From: Ligula intestinalis
Taxonomy: Eukaryota; Platyhelminthes; Cestoda; Diphyllobothriidea; Diphyllobothriidae
DNA: 64,000 nucleotides
Direction: 5' to 3'
Assembly (NCBI GenBank): GCA_036362985.1
Contig: JAYGXS010000001.1
Coordinates: 13,186,570 to 13,250,569, forward strand
In this document: piece by piece, positions 1 through 11,422 of the stretch
How positions within the stretch are numbered: position 1 is the first letter of the stretch
Layout of the letters: each line of letters starts with the position of its first letter
Program-made: the position numbers and the translations under genes
Notes under the pieces: generated by a model
What the model was told of the DNA's origin: nothing
The model's input: only the letters and a program-made list of their open reading frames with translations
Database searches by the model: none

Positions 1-40
1 CTCCTTCCCACACACACAACTTTTGGACTTTGAAAAATAT
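1..40 (+). repeat. 3' fragment of a B-type LINE
   Basis: This short stretch matches the end of element B's reverse-transcriptase ORF and the start of its 3' UTR (12716-12752), sharing the phrase acttttggactttgaaaaa. It is cut by the window edge, so its true length is unknown. The match is short and the call is tentative. Confidence 0.45.
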
Positions 41-431
41 ATTTTAATACACAGTAAAAGATCATAGTCAATATTTCCCCCCACTCCTCCTAGGACATTT
101 CTACATCGATATCCCCCATCAATTGCGAAATATGATAGTGTGGCTGCAACCGTACGTATAGAATTTTTTTCTGCGTCTCTGGAATTTTTTTCTTGCGTGG
201 ACGGTCTTTTGAAGTCGGAATTTAAGAAGATTTTGTTTTCCAACCAATTCCACCGAGATGCAACCTCTTTAAACTGAACGCAACCTCTTCAAACCAACAA
301 ATTCGCGGCCTAGTAACAGAAATCGTAAAGATTCGAATATTCTCGAGACTTTCAAAGGCTGAGTCGTTTCCCACTATTGAACACACTTTTTTCAAATAAT
401 TTTAAAGTGCTTATTAAAAAGTAGCTACAGT
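41..431. other. No recognisable feature
   Basis: AT-rich sequence between the B-type fragment and the 3' end of element A. I see no coding signal, RNA gene or convincing repeat. Confidence 0.5.
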
Positions 432-939
432 AATAATATGTTTATTATGCCAGTTTACAGGAAATTGTAAAGAGTTGGTAATGCATCTCTTGGGCGCCTT
501 CCAACACATCGAAGACAGGAAAAAACCTAAAACAAATTCCATATGTTGCGGCCAGTATTGGTTTTGTTTCAGGTTTTTTGTTTTGTCAATACTGGGCGAG
601 ATAGGGAGTTTGTTTCAAGTGAAAGAAACCTGCCTTCAAAGGTATGATACAAACGGAATAAATGTACAGTTGTAAGCTGAGTTGACTCATCAGCAGGAGA
701 AATGTTTCATATCGTTTAAAAACATTAGTTCCAGACGGAGAAGGTTGGCACAAGAACACAGCGTTCTCAGTCTTCCTTCAATGGTTGTCAGCAAAATTTG
801 CGCGCTATCGGCTGAAGGGTTAGCAGACTGCGGGCTGCTGCTTCAGCAGCATTATCTTCAGAATGAAGCCTGGCGGGGTTTAAAGTCCACGAACGCCATC
901 AGAGTGAAAGAGAGATTCCACCGAGTCAGCACACAAAAT
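432..939 (-). repeat. Element A 3' UTR
   Basis: The sequence matches, in inverse orientation, the + strand 3' UTR of element D (15870-16380). Shared landmarks include the GCTGCTGCTTCAGCAGCATT stretch near 835, the TTTCACTTGAAACAAACTCC block and the terminal ggcataataaacatat. The shared end marks where reverse transcription would start in this family. Confidence 0.8.
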
Positions 940-2283
940 TCATGAAAGTTGTCCTGAATGTAGAAAACTGGTTATAGCTCTCTTAAACATAGGGTAGTTT
1001 TGCTGGGTTTTAATACTTTTGGGCAGCTTATTCCAGATTGATATGGCATTTACTGAAAAGAATTGCCGGTACTTAACTGTACGTGCCATAAGAAGAAATA
1101 AAAATACGTCTCGATGACTGGCGCGTCGAGAGTGCTCAAGCTGCCTCATTGTACTATAGGGATTAAAGGTTTGACCATTCAAAAGTTTAAACAGTAGAAA
1201 AAGACCCTTCTGCAATCTACGAAGCCACAGGTGATCCACCTTTATAAGTTCGCTGTGTGCGAGCACCCAAATAGGAAGATATGAACCTATGCCGAAGGAG
1301 GCTAGTTTCAGAAGGAGGAGGTTATGATTGACCCGATCAAAGGCCTTAGTAAAATCAAAATAGACGCTATAAGTGGCAAAACCGCTGTCTCTAGATTGCA
1401 GCACATAATCAAAGAAGGAGAGCTGACAGGTGTCACAAGATCGTTTCTCGATAAAGCCATGTTGAGCTGTATTGAGCAGGTTGTTCTCTGTCAAGTGACA
1501 CATCATCTTTTCTTTGATTAAGATCTCCAAGATCTTCGAGGCTGCGGGAAGTGTATTTATTGGCCTAAAGTTGTCAAATGAGGTCGATCGGCCATGCTTG
1601 CGAATAGGCATTTTGTGCGATTCCTTCCACAACGAAGGAAAGGTGTTGCTCTTAAGAGCAAGATTAAATACCTTACACAGAAAAGACGGAAAGATATCAT
1701 TTTCTTCAGCTCTTAAAAGGCTAACTGGGACGCCATCTGGTCCTGGACTATAAGATAGACGATGCCGACGAATGGCTACAGTCACGTCTCAGAGGGTAAA
1801 ACTTATGGTTTTGAGGACGGCACCCGTCCAAGCCCGGATAGCCGGAGGAGCAGTGAACAAGCTTTCACTAAACGTTTTGGATAGGAACGCATTGAAGCTA
1901 TCGGCGGTCAACTTAGCGTCAGCTATAGGGTTTCCTAAAGCATCTTGAAGAATGGGGTGTTGCGTTTTCCTCTGCGCTTTTACTGTACGCGAAAAGAGTT
2001 TCGCAACATTAAGGGAAGGATTTTCAGCGAAGTGAGCCTCATCGGCTATTTGCTTTTCTTCGGAGAGCTTCTTGGCCTGCTCAAAGATCAGTGTGATCAA
2101 GGGCAGAACGGAAGTGTCGTTCTGCCGATGCAAACGACGAGAGAGTTTACGCAGCCTACGACGGAAAGACAGAGGAAGGTACACTTCATCATTGACATGT
2201 ATTACTTTCTTACGGCGGACAAAGTGGAGGATGAGTGGATCCAACACTTTGTACAGTGCATCGGTACAAACATTTACATCCAA
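940..2283 (-). pseudogene. Element A ORF2, reverse transcriptase with catalytic core deleted
   Basis: Two open stretches in one frame (2283-1789 and 1785-940) are separated by a TGA at 1791-1789. The first holds the linker region and the DSFNAFLSKTFSE segment that precedes LINE RT domains. The second has SPGPDGVPVSLL, FRPINTLPAASKILE, AQHGFIEKRSC and FDFTKAFDRVNH (motif A). It then jumps near 1255 from FGIGSYLPIWV straight to HLWLRRLQKGLFLLFKLLNG, a C-terminal segment also present in element D. About 250 residues are missing, including the YADD active site. The C-terminus ends at a TGA near 942. Confidence 0.85.
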
Positions 2284-2315
2284 ACATTGGAAAATCTCAG
2301 ACCAGTCGAGAGCGT

Positions 2316-3080
2316 TTAGATGTGCCAGTAGGTCAGCCGTGTTTGCTGATCGGAAGTCATGATAAAACTATACTTTTGGGAAAATGTTTCATCCGCCTCC
2401 AGTTCTAGTTCACTAACAACTGTAAGATGGTCTGAACTCCCAAGTGCGTCTAAGGATGACACTGAAAGTGGTTCGCATCCCCTACAAAAAATAAGGTCGA
2501 GTATGTTTGCTCCTCGAGTGGGAAAATCGACTACCTGATCCCACATGCCGATATCTATTGCCTCAAGTAAGTTCTCAAACTTTGAAGGACCGGATGGTGG
2601 AACCATTGCACGTCAGGAAGGTTAAAATTGCCTGCAATCGAGCAATACTTAAGATTTAAGTCAGCAGCGGCATGAAATGCCTGCGAGAGACAAAGATCGT
2701 AGTGTGCATTGGCATTAGGGGGGGGGATAAACACAGCCAAAAAGTAAGGAGTATTTGTTTTTTAGAACAACTCGTAGCCAGCAGCTCTCCTCCTCCACCG
2801 CTGTGAATTGTGGATAGTCCAACGGGAGAAATGCAAGTGGCTGCTTAATATAGATGCAGCTTCCTCCGCCAAGGCCATTGTTTCGATCGTTCCGAACGCA
2901 TTAATAGCCTAGAACAGAGAGCTCTAAGTCAGCTACAGAGGCCGATGCCCATGTCTCAGTTACCATAAGAATGTCTGGGCGGTTGACGAAAACCAGAGTC
3001 TGGAGCAGAGGCATTTTGTTAATCAGTGATCTGGCATTCAAAACTGCCAAGTTAAGGGGGCATGTCTGAGGTTTCGGTGG
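2316..3080 (-). pseudogene. Element A ORF2, apurinic-type endonuclease domain (broken)
   Basis: The endonuclease signature can be read across three frames: VLNARSLINKM near 3040-3010, VTETW near 2960-2945, GCVYPPP near 2730, GNFNLPD near 2640-2620 (Asn where GDFN is usual), ILDLIFC near 2500 and SSDHL near 2440-2430. These are the ordered motifs of LINE endonucleases that nick target DNA for priming. The frame is lost at a run of nine G bases at 2719-2727, and a stop interrupts the GYxCVRNDR region near 2910. The Asp-to-Asn change in GDFN and the frameshifts indicate an inactive enzyme. Confidence 0.8.
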
Positions 3081-3233
3081 CAGGACAGCTAGGCCGTCAC
3101 TGTTACCGGCTTCGACCAGAGCGATGCCCTCTTTACCTGAACTATTTTTCCCTCTCTTATTTTGAGATATGTCTCGCCATTGGTTCTCGTTTTTCCAGCT
3201 CTATTATTAGCTGTCTCATCTTTCTCCGTTCTT

Positions 3234-4775
3234 TCAACTCGTAATCCGACTGAAAAAAACTTGCGAATGCATACTCCGTAAGGATGGTTTTCGTTCTAGC
3301 AGGATTTTTGCCTGTGCTTCAGTTTCTAAAATAACATTTAGAGGTCGTGGCCGAGAAATTGATTCTGGAGCTGTTGGAGCCTTCCCTATTCGAAATGCCT
3401 TAAGAATGCGGAAAGACTCGCCTGGTTTTAGCAACGGTTTGGCGTACACCCGCATAAGACCCACGTCATGGTCAATTCGTTCTTGTGCAATTGACGACTC
3501 TGACTCTGGGGCCCCCTTTACAACTATTTTCTGCTTGCGACTCAATGGGGCATATGTTGCAAGCTCACGTGTTTCAGCCGAGGGAGCAATTGTATCCGGT
3601 ACACGCGGTTCTGATGTACTGGCTATTGGGTAAGCTGAATGCAAACCCGTGAACCGTTTGGCTTTCTTAGGCTTATGCCTCTTTTGAGTTATGATCTTGT
3701 CAAACTCTTGGTCATCACTTTCTTGTGCAGAGTTGAGCAACGATGTGGTGCTAGGATGCAAATCCCGATAATTGCTACTGTCGCTTAAGCCGAGTGACGA
3801 TGGTATAGCCCGTGGGCTTGACACATGATCCGAGATGCAGGTTTCAGGCGTGTCGAGAGACATGTCCAAATCTAAGTCAATATCAGCGTCAACTCGTTCT
3901 TGTGCAATTGTTGACGCTATCTCTGGAGAACCTTTTACAACTATATTCTGCTTGTGACTCACTGGTGCATCTGTTGCGAGCTCACGAGTTCCGACCAAGC
4001 GGCCATCTGTATCCGGTACTAAAGGTTTGATGGGTCCAGAGGTGCCGGTTTTTGGGTTAGCTGACTGCGCATTCCTGGCCCATTTAGACTTTTGAGCCTT
4101 TCTAGCCCTATGCTTTTTTGGCTTCATGATCTTATCGACCTCTGTATCGTCGCTTTCTAGTGCAGCATCAAGCAACGATGTGACGCTAGGACGCAAATGC
4201 AGATCATTTTTAGTGCTGCCTGAGCAGAGTAACAATGGCGTAAAATGCGGATTTATTTTATATTCTTTGCGATCGAGTGAGGCGCCCGCTGGTTTACTTG
4301 GTTTGGCAGATGATATGCGAGTTTCAAGTTTACCGGCCGAGGCTATCTGAGCATATGTACTTTTATTTATCCCCGGTTTTTGGCCGACAAGGGCTGTTTT
4401 AACCGCTGCATAAGGAATATGCGTTTTTAGATGGGCTATCTCTTGTTTCAGTTTATTTACCTCGTGGTAAAGTTCCTGCTTCATCTCCGAAAACTCCTGG
4501 TGGAGGACAAAGTCCTCACAGTCTTACTTCGGTAAACGTAGTAGACATCTTGGCCGTTTTGCGGGAGGTGGAGAATTTATAAAATTATCTAAGTGGCCAT
4601 ATCGGCAATTACTTTCTGGTCGTATCTTAACATGGTTGTCAAGGGCCCGTGTTGAAGTGGCCGGGCTGCCTGAGGTGCTAACACCGCTAATAACCAGATT
4701 TGGCGACCCAGGTTCGAGATCCGGCGGAGGCGAAACGTTTCGTGCTAACGGACTTGTAGCATCTAAAGTCTCCAT
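3234..4775 (-). pseudogene. Element A ORF1 (gag-like RNA-binding protein), one in-frame stop
   Basis: Two open stretches, 4775-4524 and 4484-3234, lie in the same frame and are separated only by a TAA at 4526-4524 and 13 sense codons, so this was probably one ORF of about 510 codons. The first part is rich in Ser and Pro. The second starts with a heptad-like, Lys/Glu-rich segment (first ~25 residues) that looks like a coiled coil. Two copies of a ~100-residue block follow, at residues 95-200 and 241-340 counted from 4484; each contains an ESDD motif, a Lys/Arg-rich patch and an ending like SIAQERID. The C-terminus (RILKAFRIGK, then RPRPLNVIL) resembles the RNA-binding end of LINE ORF1 proteins. 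It probably bound the element's RNA. No zinc knuckle is visible. Confidence 0.7.
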
Positions 4776-4990
4776 GTTATGTAAGATTTTTTATGTTGCG
4801 ACCTGCATGTGATACTGCCAATTAAGTCGGAAGCCAAATCAAAGAGCCCGTAGGAGTGAGGCGGAGAGAAGATCGATTGGCCAGATAGTGCAAGTTTACT
4901 GAGACAAGCAGGTTATAGCAAGTCAGAGTAAAATATTGAGTTCCTGACAGATACAATGAATTGTGTTTGGTTAAAAATTTCCTTAGGAAT

Positions 4991-5036
4991 AACGTGAGAG
5001 TCACTTTTATCCTAACGTGATAGTCACTATTATCCT
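4991..5036. repeat. Two tandem 23-bp units
   Basis: Unit one (4991-5013) and unit two (5014-5036) both read aacgtga-agtcact-ttatcct and differ at two positions. They lie upstream of element A's ORF1, so they could belong to its 5' UTR or promoter, but this is inference. Confidence 0.75.
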
Positions 5037-5060
5037 AAATATTATGACAATATTAGGATA
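5031..5060. repeat. Inverted repeat (hairpin)
   Basis: The arm tatcctaaatatt is followed by a five-base loop and aatattaggata, giving a 12-bp stem with one unpaired A. Confidence 0.75.
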
Positions 5061-5990
5061 AGGGTATATAACAACACAGTGATATAAGGACTCAGCCTCG
5101 GCGTGAAATTCGGAGATGTGCAGATTTTTGTGGCGCAGAGGAGTTTTTCACAAAATCGACACATCCAAGAAGCAATTTCCAAACTTTGGAAATAATTCAC
5201 AGCGGAGGAATTTTTCAGAGCGACCGGATTTAGATTTCCACGTAGAAAATTCCAAACTTTGGAAATATATAGTCAATTCTTGAATAATTTCCAAGAAGCG
5301 TGTCTTCTATACTGAGATAGAGACTAAAAACACGTAAGCTCGACAGACTTGAAATTCGCAAACAATTTCAAACTTCCAGTATTGGTTAAGTTCACTCTGA
5401 TTATTTGTCGTAAGTCGTAATCTGAAAATCATATCAACTGGTTTTTTCTGAACGTAATAACTAGTACAGTTTGTTAAAAAATTTTAAGGGATTTTAACAA
5501 CCTGCTGCGGTAAAATCATATAGGCTGAATTTTCTAAATCGTCTCACATTTAAAGCAGTTTTCCATCAAAATTATGAGAACGAAAATTATAGCTCATCGT
5601 AAGATATCTGCTCCCAGACACAGGCGGTGCCTGACCACGCCTACTAGTCAATGCCTTGATATCAACATGCAGCCCATTGTCAAGGCTAAGCAAATTTATT
5701 TATCTGCATTACATAACTGTAATGACTTCATGATGAAGTTTGGTTCTGTTTTGTAAATACTAGGCAATCTGTTTGATGGTAAGTTATAAGAGGTGCCCTC
5801 GCAAGATTGTAAAAAGTTCGACTCCCTCGTCCATCTCATAACCACAGAAGCATTTAATAGACAAAAGCGAAACTTTAAATTTATACTAAAAATGCCTCCA
5901 TATTAAGTCGCCCTTTGTTGGTTTCAACTACAAAATTGCAGAAACCAAACGCCTCCAATCGCGTAGCAAAACCCTCTCATCCTAGTTAAA

Positions 5991-6900
5991 TTGTTTTCAC
6001 CGATGGAGGTGGACTCAATCTTTGCTCAACAGGGTCGCATTTCCCGATATTTAGAAATGACTAAAAGTTTCCTCTGCCGAGATCTTACACCAATGGAGCG
6101 AAGAAATTCGGCTCTCCAGTCCAATACACCAATGACTTTTCGGCCTACTATTCCCAAATCTGTTCGTAGTCCGGATACGGTAAATGCACTCGCTAATCCT
6201 CCACCCCGGATATCTGGTCATACACCAACTAACGTCAGTACACCCGATATCCCTGCCTCCCTGATGTGTTGTCATAGTCCCGTAACCGTCAGTACACCTG
6301 CTATCCCTACCTTCCGAATGTCTAGTCAAAGGCCCATAAACATCAGTGCACAATTTATCCCGTCCCTCTTGATGTCGGGACCATCAAGCCCCGCCGTTCC
6401 ATCATCTACTACGATTAAAACTAGTTTAATAATTCTCTGTCCAACGATCGATAAATTCCCCTGCCTTTAACTCGGCAACAAGCTCATCATGTATGTCACC
6501 AAAACCGTCGAAACCGTTTAGGCCGAGTTCTTCCCCATCAAAACCTAGCTCTTCCCTTGACCATGGTAGTCATTTTATTCCCGTGTATAATGCGTTATTG
6601 AACTCACTGGGCCCGAGCCACGAAAAATTTAATTTGCACGGCAGTAACCCAAACTGGCATGGTGTTAAAGGTAATCGGAGTTGCCGTAGAGGAGACTTAC
6701 TGATTAAGACCACTAGTCCTTACGCGAGCGGCCCCAACACTAATTTTATGTCACCATTCCCCCCTATCAGTTCCTTTACCCATCCTCTGCCACCCAAATC
6801 TGCAAACTTTACATGCCTTCTAGCCTTCCCCATTCCTCCCAAATGCCCCAGAAGCTTATTTTGGTTCATCCTCTCCTCATTTTACCTTGCCAGAAAGTGA
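5991..6900 (+). pseudogene. Element B ORF1-like region with 18-residue repeats
   Basis: An open stretch of 159 codons (5991-6470) is followed in another frame by one of 135 codons (6493-6900), which suggests one broken ORF1. Residues 75-128 of the first are three successive 18-residue units (nt 6213-6374), each ending in a Met and following a pattern like HSPVTVSTPAIP. The rest is rich in Pro and Ser. No RNA-binding motif or zinc knuckle is seen. ORF1 identity is inferred from its position upstream of the endonuclease. Confidence 0.5.
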
Positions 6901-7069
6901 GGCGCTTAGATATATCAGACCTTTTCAGCCATCCATGTTTGGCTACCCGTATGCTAACAGCTCCATAGCCGTCAGTACTTATTCCACAAATAAAAACGGT
7001 CTACATTTTGCCTATATACCTTCAAATTCTTTTTTATGAATAACGATAGCCATAGTCCTGCCACTTAAA

Positions 7070-7860
7070 ACACACTAGATGTCATATTGCTTAATGCCAG
7101 GTCTGCTATAAATAAAATGGCTCAACTATGAGCTATTGCTTTTGAGACGACACCCGATGTTATATGCATCACAGAATCTTGGACCCATCCAATCATTTCT
7201 GACTCCTCTCTTATCATGGACGAGTATGATCTCTATCGTCACGATCGCATGAATAAGCGTGGTGGTGGTTGTCTTCTCTAGATTAGAACGTCATTTAGGC
7301 ACTTTCCGTTTTATCTAAATAGCACGTCCTTCTCTGGTAAATACTGTTTCGCTTCTATTATCCTGTCGCCCCGGCAAAGGGCGATGAACGGATGTGTATA
7401 TAATCCTCCTAACTCTTCATCCGAAGAAAATGCAAATTTGTGTGAAATATTCAAGTTTATTTCAGAATCCTCTTTTGAAGTTAAAATTATTGCTGGAGAT
7501 TTTAATTTTCCTGAAATCGACTGGCTTTCAAACTATTGTCCACCTAGATTTCAGCCTTTCCTAGATACCATTAATTTTTCTAACTGGTCTCATCTGGTTA
7601 ATTCCCCAACATGACAGAATCATATCCTAGATCTGATTTTCACAAATGATATTGCCTCTCTCTTCGTTGATTTTAAGCAGGACATCTTCCAAAGTGATCA
7701 CACATTAATTCACTGTTGCCTTCCGCTTCCTTCTACGGAAAAGGCTAGTGCTAGTCGTATCTATCATGCGAATGACCTCGCAGATATTAGCTCAATCAAC
7801 AATTTTCTTGATTCATTAGATTGGCAGAGCCTCTACTCCATTAACGACGCTGCATATCTT
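7070..7860 (+). pseudogene. Element B ORF2, endonuclease domain (three stops)
   Basis: A single frame gives VILLNARSAINKM at 7081, ITESWTHP near 7185, YDLYRHDRMNKRGGGCLL near 7255, GCVYNPPN at 7390, IIAGDFNFPEIDW near 7490, ILDLIFTND near 7630 and QSDHTL near 7695. These are the LINE endonuclease motifs in order, including the catalytic Asn, Glu, Asp and Ser-Asp-His. Stops at 7129 (TGA), 7279 (TAG) and 7612 (TGA) interrupt the frame, which otherwise stays open into the RT region at 7870. Confidence 0.85.
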
Positions 7861-7869
7861 TCTGAACTC

Positions 7870-9237
7870 ATGTCGGTCGTTTCTAATAAAATGCTGGAAT
7901 TTGTGCCCTATAAAATTGCGAAACCCTACACACCAGAATCGACCGTCCCTCATTTTCTTTTGCCCAGACTAAAGAAATTGAGGAGGCAGCTGAAAAATAG
8001 ATCTATTAGTTCGCTATCTGTGCATCTAAGGATCGCAGAGATCTTCGAAATAGCGTCAAAGATTCGTCTTGCGCGTGACCAGCACAGGGAATCTTGCGCC
8101 CTGAGTGAGTTTAACTCTGCAAAATCGGTTGCACAACTGTTTCATCGTAGGTCCTCCACAAAACAAGGAATTGAAATACTCCCATTGCTCAATGAAAAAA
8201 AAACATTTGTACTAGATGAGTCTGATAAGGCTGAATTATTCAATGCTTTCTTTGCGAAGCATTTTACGACAGAATCCGAACCGGTATCGTCGTTTCAACC
8301 ATTCTCAGACAATACACTCGGGAACATTGATTTCTCCATAGAATTAATTCGGAAGCATATAATTTGTCTAAAAAACTCGCTCTCTTCGGGAACTGATGAT
8401 ATCCTTAATTCAGTTATCAAAAGGGTGTCGACATTTTCCAAATTACTAAGCCATATATTTTCAGTCTATCTCTCAAATGGTTTCTTTCCTGACACTTGGA
8501 AGACCTCAATTATTCTTCCCGTCTTTAAATCAGCATCTCGTTCGGACATAAATAAATACCGCAGTGTTCATAAAACCCCGGCACTTGCTAAACTTCTGGA
8601 AAAGATAATTGTTAATCAAATTCTCGATTTTGCCTAAAAAATAAGCTTTTAAGCGACGCAGCATGGTTTTCTACCCGGGCGATCATGCGAGACGTGTCAC
8701 TTAGCTTTTCTTAACCACGTCACTTCCCTCCGTAACGAGCATCAATCCGTAGTTGTTATCTATTTTGACCTGAGCAAAGCCTTTGACAAGCCTTTGACAG
8801 ACGGCTTCTGGCAAAATTGGAAGCCATTGGCATGCGCCCCCCTCTCCTCGATTTCATCGTCTCCTACTTGTCTAACCGCAGCCAGAAGGTCCTAGAAGGT
8901 AAAAGTTACTCCACTGCTCAGCTGATCACGAGTGGCGTTTTTCAAGGCACTGTCTTGGGTCCTTTACTCTTCATTCTATATATAAATGAAATGTCGACTG
9001 TTCTGAAAAATTCACACAATCTCATGTATGCTGATGACCTCAAATGCATATACTCATTTTCTAAGGGCACAGCAAGTATGCGCGTTGATAAAATAAACGC
9101 GGACCTACTTACACTGTCACGTTGGGGTGCTACCTGGCAGATGGAGTTCTCTCCATCCAAGTGTAGTTTCATGTGTTTTGGTCCCACCAAGCTTCCTCAT
9201 CCACTAGTCTTTCAAAATACTCCACTTGTAGAACGAT
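7870..9237 (+). pseudogene. Element B ORF2, reverse transcriptase, first part
   Basis: The N-terminal part (7870-8637) has the LPRLKKLRRQLKN segment, DKAELFNAFFAKHF and SSGTDDILNSVIKR, and ends at TAA near 8636. Sequence up to about 8775 still reads like RT motif A (VIYFDLSKAFDK). A new frame from 8817 carries the rest: GMRPPLLDFIVSYLSNR, SGVFQGTVLGPLLFILYINE and the catalytic MYADD (YADD at 9027-9038). The frame change coincides with an 11-bp tandem duplication at 8777-8798 within motif A. The text stops at about 9237, where element C begins. Confidence 0.88.
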
Positions 9238-9460
9238 CTACCATAATAATAATAATAATAAGGTTTATTTGTAAAGCACATCTTTGGCGCCGTCAAAAAC
9301 CCCGGAAGGCAGGAAAAAACCTAACCCAAACCCCTTCTTTCGCAGTGACCATTGTATTTGTTTTGGTCTTTTGCTAGGTCAATAGTGTGCGAAATAAGGA
9401 GTTTGTTTTAAGTGAAAAAACCTGACTTCTAGGAAGCAAATCTAGAAAAACATGAAATAA

Positions 9461-9860
9461 NNNNNNNNNNNNNNNNNNNNNNNNNNNNNNNNNNNNNNNN
9501 NNNNNNNNNNNNNNNNNNNNNNNNNNNNNNNNNNNNNNNNNNNNNNNNNNNNNNNNNNNNNNNNNNNNNNNNNNNNNNNNNNNNNNNNNNNNNNNNNNNN
9601 NNNNNNNNNNNNNNNNNNNNNNNNNNNNNNNNNNNNNNNNNNNNNNNNNNNNNNNNNNNNNNNNNNNNNNNNNNNNNNNNNNNNNNNNNNNNNNNNNNNN
9701 NNNNNNNNNNNNNNNNNNNNNNNNNNNNNNNNNNNNNNNNNNNNNNNNNNNNNNNNNNNNNNNNNNNNNNNNNNNNNNNNNNNNNNNNNNNNNNNNNNNN
9801 NNNNNNNNNNNNNNNNNNNNNNNNNNNNNNNNNNNNNNNNNNNNNNNNNNNNNNNNNNNN
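9461..9860. other. Assembly gap of 400 N
   Basis: The run of N lies inside element C and hides the end of its RT and the start of its 3' UTR. Repeat collapse between nested LINE copies is a plausible cause. Confidence 1.
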
Positions 9861-11419
9861 TTAAGTGTAATTAATGTGAAATTTTTACTTATGAAGCCAC
9901 ATAGTCGATTGGCTTTTGGTGCGATTTGTTTAACATGTGGGGATAAGTCAAGAGTATTAGAATAGCTAAGACCTAAATCTTTTAAAGATGTAAGCTCTTT
10001 TATTTCTTGACCACTAAACATTATGGGGGGAAGTTTTAGTGGTCCAAAAATCATGAGATGACATTTTGTTGGTGAAAACGGCATTTGCCACTGAACACTC
10101 CAGTCGTTTAGTTTTTGAAGGTCTAATTCAATTGTTCTATGCACACTACTTATCGAATTTTTGTTATAGGCATATGCGAGTTTTAAGTCATCTGCATATA
10201 AAAATGTTTTACCAGATGTCGATATCGTGGATAACTCATGAATGTAAATGAGAAATAAGAGTGGACCTAGGATAGTGCCTTGAAAAACACCACTGCTTAT
10301 ATGAGTTGGTTCTGATACTATATTTCGAAGTTGTACTACTTGAAATCGGTTGTGAAGATAGGATTTGAGGAAATCAAGGAGGGGGGGCCGAATCCCGTGA
10401 CTCACTAGCTTCACGATCAGTCTTTTATGTGGAACTTTGTCAAAGGCTTTTTTTAGATCAAAGTAAATTGTAGCTACCGTGTTCCCATCATCTCGATTTC
10501 TGGAGACGAATTCCAAGAAAGTGAGATGGCAGGACTGACATGACTTTTTAGGTAAAAAGGCATGTTCAGAGGGAGGTATGAGATTTACATTCGTCAGATG
10601 GTCTAACATTTGGTTATAAATTATTTTTTCTAAGATTTTTGCTAAAACTGATGTGCGGTGAACACCACGATAATTTTGGGCATTGGACCGATTTCCGTTT
10701 TTGTAAATTGGGGTGATACATGATTTTTTCCATATTTCTGGATAAGTACCATTTGACTGCAGTAACGAGAAAAGGTTAGACAGAAGTATTGGGGCATATG
10801 TCATATGTCTCAGTATGCAAGGAGGTATTCTATCCGTTCCATATGATGTGGAATTGGACAGTTGGCGGATAGCTTTCTCTACAGTTTCTTCGTTAAACAA
10901 TATCTCTTTTAATACTAGTGCCGTCATTTCTGTTGGTTGGGGGATTGGTTCTTCCTCGACTGAATAGTTGGTTGAGAAATACTCGTTGAAAAGATTTGCT
11001 ATTTGGTTGTCATTTGTTATTACCATTCCTTGGTCATCAAGCATGATTTGGGGGCCTTGTTTTCGATGATCATTTATTTGTTTCCTGAAGATTTGGGCTG
11101 TCCCTTCTGGGGACTCGATTGCCCGAAGTTCTGCTGCTATCGTCTTATTTGTTTCAATGTTCTGGGCTAACTCGTGAATCTCTGTAATGCGTCTTAGCGT
11201 AGATAGATAACTAATACATGGGTCGTGGAGTTGTTTTTTAAGTTTTTTTAGCCGTTTGGAAAGGAAGTTTGGGATTAGTGATTTCTTACATGGGGATCTC
11301 TCGTCAATTAGGGTGTCTCGAATTAAATTAAGGGTGGCATATAATATGTTTACAGCTTCTAGAGGGGATGCTGTTAGGAGGAAAGAGCTCCAATCCAATG
11401 ACCTAATGTAGTTATTCAT
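9861..11419 (-). pseudogene. Element C reverse transcriptase (open up to the assembly gap)
   Basis: About 520 codons are open on the minus strand. Visible in order are PNFLSKRLKKLKKQL, NEYFSTNYSVE, TSYGTDRIPPCILR, NYRGVHRTSVLAKILE, HAFLPKKSCQSCH, IYFDLKKAFDKVPH (motif A), SGVFQGTILGPLLFLIYIHE and LYADDLKLAY (YADD at 10187-10198), then QMPFSPTKCHLMIFG and SLKDLGLSYSNTLDLS. This is an LINE RT with all catalytic Asp residues present. The frame enters the run of N at 9860. Any codons beyond the gap (9374-9460) belong to the 3' UTR rather than the protein. Confidence 0.9.
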
Positions 11420-11422
11420 AGA

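Larger units (their letters stand above)
432..4990 (-). mobile_element. Element A: CR1-like non-LTR retrotransposon (decayed)
   Basis: Read on the minus strand this is a near full-length two-ORF LINE: ORF1 (4775 to 3234), an endonuclease (about 3080 to 2316), a reverse-transcriptase region (2283 to 940) and a 3' UTR ending near 432 with ggcataataaacatatta. The same 3' end recurs on the + strand at 13672 and 16380, which fixes this boundary. The 5' boundary is not fixed; I place it near the short repeats at 4991. Several frameshifts, stops and one large internal deletion make it non-autonomous. CR1-clade placement rests on the AP-type endonuclease plus RT order and the conserved C-terminal region, and has not been tested by phylogeny. 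Confidence 0.85.
4776..5990. other. Gene-free interval between elements A and B
   Basis: No coding sequence is recognised. It contains the 23-bp tandem pair at 4991-5036, the hairpin at 5031-5060 and two near-palindromes of the form tttccaaactttggaaa at about 5176-5195 and 5250-5270. It may hold the 5' UTR of A on one side and of B on the other. Confidence 0.5.

Noticed and set aside
9374..9460. C-terminal codons of the element C reading frame beyond the N gap
   Set aside because: The open frame runs through the 400 N, but the sequence past the gap matches the 3' UTR of elements A and D, so it is not protein.
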